Shown: piece by piece, positions 34,397-46,168 of the stretch
Position numbering within the stretch: the stretch's first letter is position 1
Layout: each line of letters begins with the position of its first letter
Source of the DNA: Pseudeuparius sepicola
Taxonomy: Eukaryota; Arthropoda; Insecta; Coleoptera; Anthribidae
Direction: 5' to 3'
Assembly: GCA_963920635.1 (NCBI GenBank)
Contig: OY987298.1
Coordinates: 53,733,949 to 53,797,948, forward strand
DNA length: 64,000 nt
Made by a program: the position numbers and the translations under genes
Notes under the pieces: generated by a model
Database searches by the model: none
Told to the model about the DNA's origin: nothing
The model's input: the letters and a program-made list of their open reading frames with translations, nothing else

Positions 34397-35208
34397 ATGA
34401 ATATGGAACATGATCAAGAAACTGCTATTTATGTGGAAACTGAAAAAGTGCTGCAAATAATGGTATTGATAGCTTTATAAACATAGATTTAAGTAGTATG
34501 TCTATAACCCTATATCTACTAAATTTATTGATTTTAGAATGCAGCCGAAGAAAATATTGCCGAATCTAAACAAAAACAGAAAGAAGGTGAGGAATATATT
34601 ACTAAATTATCTGATTGTCTGGACTCCTTGACTAGATTTTGCACTGCTAGTAATGCTAACCTTGATGATAACTCCTGCCATAACTCTGCTATTGAAACTA
34701 TTAGTACTGATTGTAGAAATCATTTGCAACAAACTTATAAAGGTATATGTGAAAATATTATAAACGAGAATATTTTAAAGGAGATAGAAGAAACTTTAAA
34801 TACGATGGAGGATAAGAACACTATAATTTCAAAAAAATATTTGAATGAGGCTGAACTCATGGAACAATTAATAGAAGAAAAAAATAAACAAATTAAAAAA
34901 GATAACGAAGAAACAATTATTTTGGAGAAACAACTATTTGTAGAAATTGCGGAAATTGAGGAGCAGTTAGTCAAAGAAAATGAAGAAATAAAAGACTTTC
35001 AACTCAAAATTCAAGATGAACAACTTTCGAAACAACAATTAGAAACGGATATTGAATCCATGCAAAAAGAAATTGAACAAAACGCATTTGTGAAGAAGGA
35101 ACTGGAAGACAAATTGAAGCCAATGTTGGAATCAATTAATGCCATAACTTCTGAAAATGAGGAATTAAAACTAAAGTCCTTGGAACGGATTAATCAGCAT
35201 GAAGAAAG
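34397..35208 (+). CDS. Unidentified coiled-coil protein, exons 1-2
   Basis: Exon 1 is 34397-34462 (ATG start, 22 codons) and exon 2 is 34538-35208, with GT..AG borders; exon 2 ends in phase 2 before GTAAGTAAG. After a short N-terminus (MNMEHDQETAIYVETEKVLQ) the product becomes rich in Glu, Lys, Gln and Leu with heptad-like spacing from about residue 100 to the exon end, so it should form a long coiled coil. A few cysteines occur near residues 45-80. The ATG was chosen because it opens the frame after an in-phase leader and keeps exon phases consistent. I do not recognise the family; motor-, kinetochore- or centrosome-associated coiled-coil proteins have this look but nothing specific shows it. 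Confidence 0.7.
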
Positions 35209-35699
35209 GTAAGTAAGTAAGTGATAACATTATGAAAACAACATGTCTCCAACATTGGATATTAAAATTTTCATATTATAAACCACTACTATGGAACACT
35301 ATTGAAATTTAGCAAGTAATCCAAGAATTTAATCTAACTTTTTTAAAATGAATGGCATTGAGTCAATGCAAGTTAAAGTGGATTTCAATGGGATTTGTTA
35401 ACAGTAGGTGATGATACGCCTGCATCACCATGGGAATGGAAGTATTGTGTTAACAAAAAAAAATAAAAATATATATATATGTTCAATGTCTACCACCTTC
35501 ATATTCAGAAGTTCTTTAGTTTTTGGCTTTTGCATCCCCAAACTATCTGATAATCATAACAACCAGAAATAGAAGGCACCCAAACAAACGAAAGTTATCT
35601 ACACAGTATGCATTATTACCTTACGAAGTAAATGAACATCATTAATAAGTTGGTGTGAATAGCTATCATTGATTTGAAACTTATGAAATGCATAGTCAT

Positions 35700-36544
35700 A
35701 CCTGGACCAACACTATATTAAAGACCTGTGCATAGCGCTGTTTCAAGCGATCACCACTGGCGCCACATGACGAAACAAATTTACACAGTGATTTAATGTT
35801 TAAACACCATTGTTTCAGAATCTTTTATAAAATAAAATATTTATTTGTTTGTTATGTCCCTCTAATTTGACAAGATCACATGACATATTTCCATACATTT
35901 TCTTAAGAAAAGCAAGTCTAAAAATCAAGCAAGAGTATTTGGTACCTTTTGGTTTTAAATGAAGTCCATGGCTAGTTGTGGTGTAAGTATGCATAAAACA
36001 CATTCGATTTTTCAGTTTCATCTTTATATGGAGGACTATTATTGGTTGGCTTTGGAGCTATAAATAAAATGTTCTATTTTCATTCTTGCATAATATGTTA
36101 CAAAATACCTTCCAAAATAATATCTAGAATTTTCGCTTCTTCAGCTGGTTGATTAGATCATCCCATACTTCCAAAATAGTGTTTATTCCTCTGCAATTCA
36201 CCTAATGGTCTGTGCAGTGTGCATACCATTTTCTTCACGTGCATGGAAATTTCATGTTATCACAAACAAATCTACCTATAAAAGCTGTGTTAATAGGATA
36301 AAACTGCCAAATACTGGACGCAAAGACAATTCGTTACCGTAAAAAGAAGGTAAATCGTAATAAAGCTGGATATGTAAAATTTGGGACATTTTAAACGTCA
36401 GAAACTGACATATACCAATAACCACAGAATACCCCCTATAACCTATAAGTCGCCATTCTTTCATCAAGTGGCGCCACCCCACTCCGTAAACAACAATGAA
36501 ATATGACGTCATGCTCGGGTCTTTAATATAGTGTCGGTCCAGGT
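35700..36544. mobile_element. Family-A inverted-repeat element, complete copy
   Basis: The termini ACCTGGACCAACACTATATT (35700) and AATATAGTGTCGGTCCAGGT (ending 36544) are inverted over about 27 bases. CAT-containing flanks on both sides hint at a 3-4 bp target duplication. It is an 845 bp element without a gene. Relatives lie at 5331-5795 (truncated) and 50183-52134 (with an insertion). Confidence 0.7.
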
Positions 36545-38141
36545 CATACATAAGAGTATCAGAACCATTGTTGAAATTTCCGCGAGGTTCACCAAATAGT
36601 TTGCATAAAATTTTATATTAAATCTACTAGCCGTTTACCACCCTGTCACTGACTAATCGATCTTCGACAGTTTTGTGTCCTAAGTTATTTAACCGGCTGC
36701 CCGCCTCTGTAAAAAAAAACAGTAAAAATTTAATGGTTTTGAAATGTAATATTAAAAAATTTTTAATTGATAAGTGTTTTTATACAATCAATGACTACTT
36801 TCTGTGATACATTTTGATTAGTCCTTTTTCTTTTTTTGTGTTGTATTTGTCGTGTTGTAAATACATTAAGTAGACACTATTTTAATAGTATTTAAATGTT
36901 TCTCTGTACATTTAAGTGTGCTGGTTTTTGAGAAACTATTGTTCTTGACTATTGCTATATAATATGTACTTATTATCTTTGCAAAAAGATGTATTCTATT
37001 CTATTCTAAATTAAAATACCTTGTTCCAAAATTAAGTTTTAAAGATGGTGTAATATGATTTTTTGCAGACCGTTTCAACAATGGTGGACTATCAAATATG
37101 CCTTCTTTAATCAGTTTAGAAGTACTAAGTACATTTTATTATACAGTAAAACTTCGTTTTTACATGCAACATTTTTTTACATTGTCCTAATGAAGGACAG
37201 GGCTGATCCTAGCAGGTGTGCAGCGCGTGCACCGCACGTGGGCGGCCAATACCAAGGGCAGCCACAGATAGTTTTGTATTCAAATAAAAATATTTACGAA
37301 TTTACAAAGTTTGTTCATTTACTGTAGGACAACTGTGTTGCTGAATGTTCAGTGGAATTCAGTAAAATATTATTGCCAGTTAGATACGGAAAAATTTATA
37401 ATTACTAAATTTGTTCGTCTGCTCGTGCAGAATAGACAGAATAGAAAATGTTCTATGCACATTTTGCGTATGGCCCTCTTGAAAGAGTTATTCTTGATGG
37501 ATTGAATAAATATCTTGAATGGTGACCATCTTGGATTTATGATGTCATAAAAACCAAACAACGCAACTCAAAGGTTGCCATACTACACCATTACGTAACA
37601 TACAATAAAGATATTCCACATAGTCGCAACTTCCCTTCACAAAAGTTCCCACGGAATACATTATGCTCCTGTACTACTAGGTGCCTAATGTAAAATCCAT
37701 TTTTTCTTTGGATAATTTTTTTAGTAAATGATTTTTTTTATCAAATTTAATTTTTTTTATGAACACCCTGTATGAGCTAGAGTGGCTATACTACCTACAA
37801 TAACCCCATTTGTATAATTTAGAGTATTGATATTTTGTACAAAAGGTTTTGAGCTATGGCCAATTCGATAGCCGGTTCTCAGCGATTTAATTGGTTGAAG
37901 ACAGTTCTAGGATTACTTTTCTGCATTATGAGTCACTACAACTGTTGTTGAACAATAAGCTATTATATTCTGTCATTTAAAAGATTATAATTAGCCATGT
38001 AATAATCACCCAATCGAAATAGTAGTGTCTGTGAGATACCTTCCCTTAGGTGAATCTAAAAATATAATGCAAAATTTTACTCGGCTCTTCAAGATTTCTA
38101 GTGTTCACAAGCAAACGCGGACACACTATATATAGTATGTG

Positions 38142-40322
38142 CAGAGTGAGCGGAACTCGATGTCTAAGCTCTATTATAAGAAAAGGAAAAACAATGGAAA
38201 AAATCTGAAAAGAGGTTCTTAAATGGGATTGAGTAAGGTCCATTTTGAGCCAAATTTGCATATATTTGTGCACATTTAAAAAGAGCTAATTTTGGTGAAG
38301 AAATTTTGTAAAGAAAAAATTGACTATCTTCTTCCGAAAATTATAAGCAAATTTGTCGCATCTGCCAATAATGAAATATTATAGTCTATCCATGTTACAG
38401 TGGCAGTAGATATAAACAAAATCACATGGACTCTTTGCGATCGATTACCGGCCCTGCATTCTGCTCGCCGCGTAAACATTTGAGATTTTACGTCGGCTAG
38501 AGCAATAAGAGAATAGGTCACATCGCGACCACGTGGTTGCTAATGTTTTGATTCACTGCCTCTGTAACTTGGATATAGTATAGATATATTTTTTTCTGTA
38601 CAAAATTTGTTCAGAAATGTTAACTCTTTGTGACTATGCAAAAATATAGGTACACGCGCGGCCCTTGAAATCGTTCCAATACGTGCGGACGCAAAGGCGT
38701 TCAACTGATAATGTTGCAATATTACCCCTCCCCTCTCTCGCGGTTTGAAAGCCAGCAGCGTAAGTGACGGCAAATCTAACATCTTATTACGCGATATTTC
38801 CTTATGTGACATTGCAAGTTACAGCGCAAGAAACAGTAAATTCGGCGCTGTTAGGTTGGCCTTAGATTGCCTGAATAATAGTGGAAAATCTTATAACCCT
38901 GCCCACGGACATTGGTGGCTTTTTTCGCAAGTCATTCGACAACCTCGAATATATAGAGCCGTTCTAAAAATCGAAAATCTCTTAATTGGGTGTAGTAGCT
39001 TCCTCCGGTACGGTAAAGAAATTCCCGATTCACGAAAGAAGCGGGACGGCTGTAGAATAGTGTAGAATCAACGAAACCGACGGAAAATCCTCTGAAATCA
39101 CTATTGGAAATTGCTTGTTTTTTCTCATTTCTCGATTTTTCGGGGGGCCAGGAAGCATCAGAACCTCACCCGAGGACTCCAGGGAAGCTTTAAAAATTGA
39201 AATAAACCAAAGATTTGGTTCGCGGTTAAGATAAAGAAGTGTAATAAACCAATGTAAAAAACCACTACGAGATTCTTCTATAAAGCCGCGTATCCACTGC
39301 GCGAGGCCGCTTCGCGAGGCAGCCTGTGCCGCGCTATATTGCGCGGCAGCCTCACGAGCATGCGCGGCTTCCTCACCTCGAGCCGATTTCTGTCGGTTTT
39401 TGGTCACGATCAAAGCTAGTCGGACGCGCAGTGTGTACATGTTTTTTTTATTTTTCCCTGCCTCGCATGGATCAGATCAGGATAAGTGCCTTGAGTTAAT
39501 CGAACTAATCACGTTGGCTAAATATTCTAATTCCGTTGTTGTCATTCTAGTACATTTTTTTATAGTCTCTTCAACAGATTCATAAGCCATATTATCTATT
39601 ACCATATTGAAGCCGTTTACAGAACATTTGTTTTACCCACCAACGGTGCTTTCGGAGTTCTTTATTTTTCCTCTTTATAATTGTCAACACAATAAAAGAA
39701 AAACTTGCAATAGCTTCAGGAGGAAATACCATTTTATTTCAGAGCAAACGATGGAAACTCTATTGCTGCCTCGCACGTCCTGAGGGCTCACCTTGCCTGG
39801 ACGTCTTGTCTTGCTCCACACAAAATATCACCACATGTGCAAACATCGGTGAGGCTGCCTCGCGAGGCACGTGGATCTCAAAACACCAAGAAACTGTGTA
39901 AAACTTTAAATCCACTTTATTATAATGATAATGCGGCGATTTATTAACCTATTTTCGTTGACGTCAGTCAATTTTTATTTTCTACGGGGAGGAGCGGGTC
40001 GGTACGAGAGTACGAGGGAATGTAGGGGAAGTTGTTGATTTGTGAAGCCGTGGAATTGGCGCAACGTTGCCGCACTTACCCAAAATTCTTGATTTCTTGC
40101 TTATTTCTCAAGCCTAGTGGAACGATTTATGAGGCCGCGCGTGTACATATGTTTCCGGAAAAAAGATTTGATGACGTCGTTACTTCAGTTTTAAAATTTA
40201 AAACATATGCAAAAAATTGCAAAGGGGACCTTACTCAATCCCACTTAATAACCCCATTTCAGATTTTTTTATTGTTTTTCCTTTTCTTATAATAGAGCTG
40301 GCACGGAGTTTCACTCACCCTG
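38142..40322. mobile_element. 2.2 kb foldback element with internal GC-rich insert
   Basis: CAGAGTGAGCGGAACTC (38142) and its inverse ending CACTCACCCTG (40322) share the block CTCTATTATAAGAAAAGG. Inner arm matches include the GACCTTACTCAATCCCA block and a GGCCGCGCGTGTAC block. A distinct GC-rich insert with inverted ends lies at about 39290-39883. The right side is followed by TA; the left flank has mutated. The frames at 38745-39065 and 39030-39440 have no recognisable domains. Confidence 0.6.
39290..39883 (-). mobile_element. GC-rich-ended insert, possible Harbinger- or hAT-like MITE
   Basis: The ends GCGTATCCACTGCGCGAGG (about 39290) and CCTCGCGAGGCACGTGGATC (ending about 39875) are inverted and share GCCTCGCGAGGC motifs. 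Inside, on the - strand at about 39477-39590, a short frame reads MAYESVEETIKKCTRM and then ELEYLANVISSINSRHLS-stop, protein-like but unrecognised. No clear target duplication was found. Confidence 0.4.
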
Positions 40323-41551
40323 TACTTACAAAAGGAACTCTACAGTCTACCCCATGTAGGTTAATCAAGATGATCAATAATTGAAAAGAACCTAAATACT
40401 TTTATCTATCTCCAACGCATTGAGAACCTTTGGAGGCTTAGAGATTGTGAATATATTAGATGTTCGCGCACAACAACTTTGCTCCTGCCGAAGCCAGGTT
40501 CCATCAAAGAAAAAATTATCAAAGAAAAAATGTTCAACTTTTAGTATTTGCATCAATTCATTATTTTTTTTTTTACATAAATAATATGACTATGGGAGGA
40601 GTACACCGTTCTACGGGAGAAGTGGCAGGAGGTCGTAATATATCTTATTGAAATATTATTAAATAAAAGAAAAAGTTTCAGCTTTTAGAATATTCTTCAT
40701 TCAACTCTTTTTTTTAACATAGTTAGTTGGCTGTTGTCAATCGCTCTCCCGCCAACGGGATGGCAGGAGTTCATTTTCTTGGTGAGTTTCATTAATATTA
40801 TAAAATAAAAGATAAACCAAGCTTTAGGAAATGTGACAATGAGAAGTGTTGCCAGCTCATGGACTATATGCATCGTATTATGCTCATTTTTAACTGACTT
40901 CAAAAAAGGAGGAGGTTATCAATTCGGTTGATTTTTATTTTTTTTATGTTTGTTACCTCAGAACTCCGTCATTTATAAACCGATTTGGATAATTATTTTT
41001 TATTTGAAAGGGTATTAGGTCAGGCGATAGGTAGTTCAATAAGGAAATAATTAGTGGAAAGATGGAAATTGCTTTAATCGCTTTATTTGGACCCGATATT
41101 ACTCTCCCAAGTTTTCCCCCTCGAGCGAAGTCGGCGTTAGCCCTTCTGGCCCTAAGGTACCATTTTTCTTCGGTTTTTTGCAAATATCTCCCAAACCATC
41201 AACTTTATCAACCAAATACCTATTATAAAAATAATCTAGAATAAATTTGCTACAAAAAAGTTCTTTGCCATTTGAGTCCTTTTTGATTCTTGCGGAAAAG
41301 TTATGGAAATCATATGCCATATCAAAGTTTTTACATGTTATAAATATTTGTCAGCATTCCAGGTGCACAAGCTGTTAACTTGTTACAAGTATAACAGCTT
41401 TTCAATGTAAACAGCTGTGGCAAAGTACCTACGATTAAGTATTATTAGTGAGTAGTATTGACATAAGATCACTCTTTTCCAAGTGGTGTCCCCAGGAGGC
41501 CTAATCCACTGTTCAAATGTCAAAGTTAGTCGATTTTGTTTTGATGAAGGC

Positions 41552-41737
41552 TGGCAGCGTTGACTGATGTATTTATAAAGACTTCTCACGGCTATAGCTT
41601 CATGTCCTGGAAAACAGATGGTTCTGATGGCTAACAATGTATTCTGCATTGTATTTTATCTCCGGAAAGCGCATGGTGAGCCAAAAATGTGTCAGACGTG
41701 ACAGCCGTGAGCAGTCTTTAATAATATATCAGTCAAC
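41552..41737. mobile_element. ~185 bp foldback MITE
   Basis: AGCGTTGACTGATGTATTTA and its inverse near 41735 enclose a hairpin with TCTCACGGCT paired to AGCCGTGAGCA. It is related to fragments at 15615-15715. Its copy in the second unit is at about 53405-53590. Confidence 0.65.
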
Positions 41738-41768
41738 GCTCGCAGTCTTGATCGTCTTCCTCAATTTC

Positions 41769-42134
41769 TCAGTCATCGCTTTCATCGTCTGCATCGGTAC
41801 ATTTTTTGTCCGACGTCACAGAGCGCTTAAGATTAACATCGATGTCTCTGTCACAATCATCCATATCATCTTCCTCGGCAGCGTTTGTACATGACCGTCC
41901 CATACAATTCATACAGATTCTGGAGCATCGGAGGCCCATTTTCCTGCAACCACACGCTGCGTTGCATCCTTTCGAACATTTGCAGGACACTGTGTTTAGC
42001 AGCGTTTGTGGCGCCGGATCCCTCGCCGCAGGTATGGGAGCCAAACCACATTGAGAATTTTTCCAGCCCCAATCCAGTGGATTTGTATCATCATCACCAA
42101 GTTTGGACTTGATGGTATATTTTTGAGTGCTCAC
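41769..42134 (-). pseudogene. Cys-rich C-terminal domain of a transposon-associated protein, inverted relative to the rest
   Basis: The 121-codon frame reads DWGWKNSQCGLAPIP, then CKCSKGCNAACGCRKMGLRC and MNCMGRSCTN, ending in an acidic tail. This Cys-rich module (CxCxxxC...CGCxxxGLxC...CxxCxGxxCxN) is, from memory, normally the C-terminal end of a long insect transposon-linked protein whose earlier part is the PIN-like domain on the + strand at 42205-42967. Here the two parts face away from each other, so the gene has been rearranged. The function of the module is unknown; metal binding is likely from the cysteines. Confidence 0.55.
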
Positions 42135-42204
42135 GTGCCGCTGATTCGGTGGGAGGTAGGCTTGCGAGATTAAATCGATGTTTGCTTAGAGATTTTGCAA
42201 ACAG

Positions 42205-42967
42205 TTGGAACCACAACTCATTCAGGGTATTTCCCGTGGTTCTGTTGTCATAAAGCCTAGCCACAACCAACTGACCCAGCAGCTCGCAGTACCAAGTACG
42301 CTGAACGTCTTCGGCGATCGCACAACCATCATGCTGCTAATGTTTTTTTATGAGTCCATGACGGCACCTATGCCACAAGCAAAATTTTTGTCTAATGACA
42401 CAAACAAACGAAGATTGATCGACTTGTTACGCGTCAAATTCGAAAGCGAAGGAATCGAAACCGGACAAGCTCCAGAAGATGCCGATGTGCTCATCGTTAC
42501 CACCGCACTCGAGTTATCTCGGCCCGACAATTCGGTCATTACAGTGGCTGAAGATATAGATATCCTGGTCATCTTGGCGGCTCATGTGCCACCCTCCACG
42601 AAAATGTATTTTATGAAACCCGGCAAAGGTTCAACCAAACAACAACTATTTTGCACAACAAGTTTCAATCTCCCGCCGTGTGTGCAAGAAAACATCCTCT
42701 TTTTGCATGCATTTAGCAACCTCTTCGTTTTACAGGCAGGACAAAATGAAATTCGTAACACTGCTGAAGAGTAATGAGGAACTGCAGACAGCTGTTAGGG
42801 TTTTCCGAGACGTGAACGCAAACCCCGATGAAATTGACAAAGCGGGCCAGTTGGTTGTGGCTAGGCTTTATGACAACAAAACCGACCTGTCGCCTGGCCT
42901 ATATACCTACAGAATGGTCCCATTTAAATTCGAAGAAAAAATTCCACCCCTAAGGGTGGAAAAATAG
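42205..42967 (+). pseudogene. PIN-like nuclease domain of a transposon-associated protein, broken
   Basis: The frame 42205-42774 contains AKFLSNDTNKRRLIDLL, QAPEDADVLIVTTAL, then VAEDIDILVILAAHV and MKPGKGSTKQQ. The spaced acidic residues (EDAD, EDID) resemble PIN/FEN-like nuclease active sites. After HAFS the conserved stretch is damaged and the protein continues in another frame at 42714-42900 (RQDKMKFVTLLKSNEELQTA, then DEIDKAGQLVVARLY). Part of the N-terminus is absent and the C-terminal Cys-rich domain is inverted upstream. I know this family only as an uncharacterised protein repeated in insect genomes. The gene cannot be expressed whole here. Confidence 0.5.
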
Positions 42968-43396
42968 GGATGAAATTTCATATTGGACCGATTTCGATGA
43001 TTCTCTTTTTATTAGAAAGGGATTACTTTAGGAGTGGCCCCATTTAAATTAGAAGAAAAAATTCCACCCGTAAGAGTGGAAAATAGGGGATGAAATTTCT
43101 TATTGGACCGATTTCGATGATTCTGGATAAGGTACCCCCTGGAAAAGGGGTACCTTAGGTGTGGTCCCATTTAAATTTAAAGAAAAATTTCCACCCCTAA
43201 GGGTAGATAAATAGGGGATGAAAGTTCATATTGGAACGATTTGGATGATTCTTATTTTATTAGAAAGGGGTTACCTTAGGGGTGGTCACATTTAAGTTTG
43301 AAGAGAAAAATTTTCAATCCTAAGGGTAGACAAATAGGGGATGGAATTTAATATTGGACTGATTTCGATAATTCTTAATAATTCACTAGAAAATCA
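42914..43396 (+). repeat. Minisatellite-like array, four ~120-bp units
   Basis: The phrase CATTTAAATT (or CATTTAAGTT) recurs at 42921, 43041, 43168 and 43289, each followed by an AATTCCACCCCTAAGGGT-like block, a TAGGGGATGAAATTTC-like block and a GACCGATTTCGATGATTC-like block. Units are diverged and vary from 120 to 127 bases. The copy in the second duplication unit is at about 54768-55250. Confidence 0.75.
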
Positions 43397-43799
43397 GAAA
43401 TAAAAAAATTTTAACAAAAAAATTAAAACCGACTTCAAAAATTTGCCCGTATGCACACTTGGAGTCGGTGACAGTAAGTTATAATGTATGTAGGATATGA
43501 TGTATTCATATCTAAATAGATTTTTCTACTCCTATGCTAATAACATACCTATTAGTGACGGTTTAGGTTATAAGTAAGTCCATTATTATGAACACTGATA
43601 CGTAATGACTGATACGTAATGACTGACACGTAATAAAAAAAATTACGTATCTGTTCTTAATTAAAACACAATTAATTATCATGGGTGCCTTGTTAGCATG
43701 GCATCCGCGTCACCATTGCAACTAACCAACATACTAATTGTTGCCTGTCAGATAATCAGAAGTATAGTTTATCTATTATAATAGTTTTTCTTTTGTCGA

Positions 43800-43925
43800 A
43801 GAAAAATTATAATACAAAACTCGAGTTGTAAGCTTATTACATACTCGTGGAATTACAGCACTCGCCGCTGCGCGGCTCTTGCACAACTTTTCACTCATAC
43901 GTAATAAGCTGTTTACAACTCTCGC
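43800..43925. repeat. ~120 bp hairpin
   Basis: GAGTTGTAAGCTTATTACAT (about 43822) pairs with ACGTAATAAGCTGTTTACAACTC (about 43898-43922) around a GC-rich loop (CGCCGCTGCGCGG). Same in unit 2 near 55676-55779. It is a foldback repeat; no gene. Confidence 0.5.
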
Positions 43926-46168
43926 TATGTAATATACTATTAAATTCCTTGCCTTGACTGTCACCAAATCCAAAGATAACTCGATTTAGAAAGAGAAAAA
44001 TATTTCTAAAATTTTAGTTGAAATTAAATGTGCATACGGGCAAATTTGTGAAGTCGGTGTTATTTTTTATTATTTTTAAATTTTTAGTGGAGTGTGCATA
44101 CAGGCAAATTTTTGAAGTCGGTTTTAATTTTTTTTATCAAATGTCGATATTACTAAAATCAACAAAATTTTGACCTGATTAAGTTATATGCATACCATTA
44201 CCCCTGCTTTCCCCTAATGTTCCCTAACTCCTGTTCCTGTGTTCCTGTTTCATATTTTATAGAAAAAGGGGTTTCTATAAAAGTTCTTGATTAAAATGAA
44301 ATGGTAATGAAATATGTATAATTTTTATTTCAAAGGTTTAATTGTATTTCATGTGGGGGTACCATGTTCCTTTTTATTACCTTAAAATATTTCGTCACTT
44401 TATATTATATAATGTTTTACTCTTAGTCAAGTTCAGTTCGGTGAGTGAACTATAAGTAAATAATATGAAAAATTATCTAGAGGGGTGGCACATTTGGTCT
44501 TAGAAAGCAGGCGGCCGACACCCTAGGATCGGCCCTGATGAAGGAATTGGCACTTGTGAAAGCTTGACTTAACAAAAAAAATAGTATTTTTTATTCACCC
44601 ACATTTCACTGCATTTCCAAGAAATATTTTTTCTCTTTAACTTAGTCATTACTAACACCCATCTGTTTAAGATAAAAATGGCTTATATAAGTGGTTCAAT
44701 GGAAATATCTCAGCTACTTTTTAACAGAAAAAATCGGTGGCAGTTGCTATTGACAGCTCTTCCAGGCGACCTTCTTTTGTGATAATGAAAGTTGCTGCTG
44801 TCTACGGCCATCTGAAAAAACCATGGACAAAAATCTAAGTAAAATCAAAATTTTTAAACCACCAAAATAAGTTTAACATACAATTTTTTTGCAAGAACCT
44901 ACGGAATTTATGTATGACATAACTTTTGTTGTATGGATTACCATACAATTTGGACTATTGGGCTCCAAAATTAAATCATATGTAAAAATGTTGTAAAGCA
45001 AAATGTCCCATTCAATTTGATGTGCCACATTTTCCATTTTGTTCTGTATTTACTACAAAAACTTAAGAAAAATTATAATCGTTGTGGTTGATATAAGATC
45101 TAGTTACCTATGGAAATAAATGTGTTATGATATTATTATGACGCGACGTTAGCAATGACATCCCCCACTGGAATTTTTTATATGGAATTAGTAATTCCGA
45201 ATTAACTTAACAAGAAATTTTACTCAACCGTTCCACAAAATGTGCAATTAAAAAATTAGAATACTTGAAGTATGCAGCAGCCGAAATACTAAAGCTGAAA
45301 AGAGGATATGGTGTTGCTTGTTGCGAAAAATAGGTGAAACTACTAGATGTTCCCTAAGCATTTATTGTAATACTTAGTACTATATTTTGTTATTATCATT
45401 TATAATAACTACTTTCACTTTTTGTATTATATAATATAACAATTCTGGATTAGCTATTCGACATTCGAATGTCATAATTGATTATTTATTTCCAGGGGTA
45501 ATTAGATCTTATACCAATCACAAATATTACCAATAATGTTTTTCAAATTTTTATAGTACATACAGAACAAACTGGCAAGTGTGACACATCGAGTTAAATA
45601 AGATATTTCGTTTTATAGAAAACGCGTCATTCGCATTTTTCCAGATAATTTAAGTTTTGATCCCATGAGAGCCCAAATCTAGTCATAATATCTAATATTT
45701 CAAAATTGATATAATACTTGGATTCTCACATTTCTTGCAAACAATTTTTCATATTAAACTTTTTTGTGCACCTCTAGAAATAAAAAGTTAGAGGTTTAAA
45801 AATGTTGAATTTTTTCGATTGTTGGCAATATTTTTGACTTTACAAATTTTATGGTAATCCATACAACAAAACTAATGTCATAGATACATTCTGTAGGTTC
45901 TTGCAAACAAATGTATGTTAAACTTTTTTCCGTAATTAAAAACATTTTAAAAAATTGCAGCAGTTTAAAAATTTTGATTTTTTCCACTTTTTGGCCATAG
46001 TTTTCGCAGGTGGCCATGAACAGCAACTTTCATTATGATGAAAGAAGGCCGCCCGGAAGAGCTTTCGATCGCGCCGGCCACCGATTTTTTCTGTCAAAAA
46101 ATAGCCGAGATATTTTCAGAAAGCCACTTATAAGCCACCTTGTTTATTTATCACTCAAAATATTTTAG

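Larger units (their letters stand above)
40893..44140. mobile_element. Composite repeat bounded by GACTTCAAAAA / TTTTTGAAGTC motifs
   Basis: ACTGACTTCAAAAAAGGAGG at 40897 and TTTTTGAAGTCGGTTTTAAT ending about 44130 are inverted. An additional inverted pair lies at 43420-43466 and 44090-44137 (CCGACTTCAAAAATTTGCCC). The first motif, with the downstream GTTACCTCAGAACTCCGTC, belongs to a repeat widespread in insect genomes. The PIN-like gene, a short foldback MITE and a minisatellite lie between. The exact family is not assigned. Confidence 0.45.
37198..44537. mobile_element. 7.3 kb hAT-bounded block with 8-bp target duplication ATGAAGGA
   Basis: The left end CAGGGCTGATCCTAG (37198) and right end CTAGGATCGGCCCTG (ending 44537) are inverted. 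The eight bases on either side (37190-37197 and 44538-44545) are both ATGAAGGA. This is a hAT-type footprint around a block that now includes a separate foldback element (38142-40322), a PIN-like transposon gene and repeats, so the original hAT element was later invaded. The same right end recurs at 56391 in the duplicated copy. No hAT transposase was recognised. Confidence 0.75.
35209..46168 (+). other. ~11 kb intron of the coiled-coil gene, transposon-filled
   Basis: The donor GTAAGT at 35209 is joined by phase (2 to 1) with the acceptor ATTTTAG ending at 46168. It contains the family-A element (35700-36544), the 7.3 kb hAT-bounded block (37198-44537) and the start of the tandem duplication (40365). 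The stretch 44538-46168 shows only AT-rich sequence with two related ~130-bp blocks (about 44640-44980 and 45830-46140, partly inverted). Confidence 0.65.
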
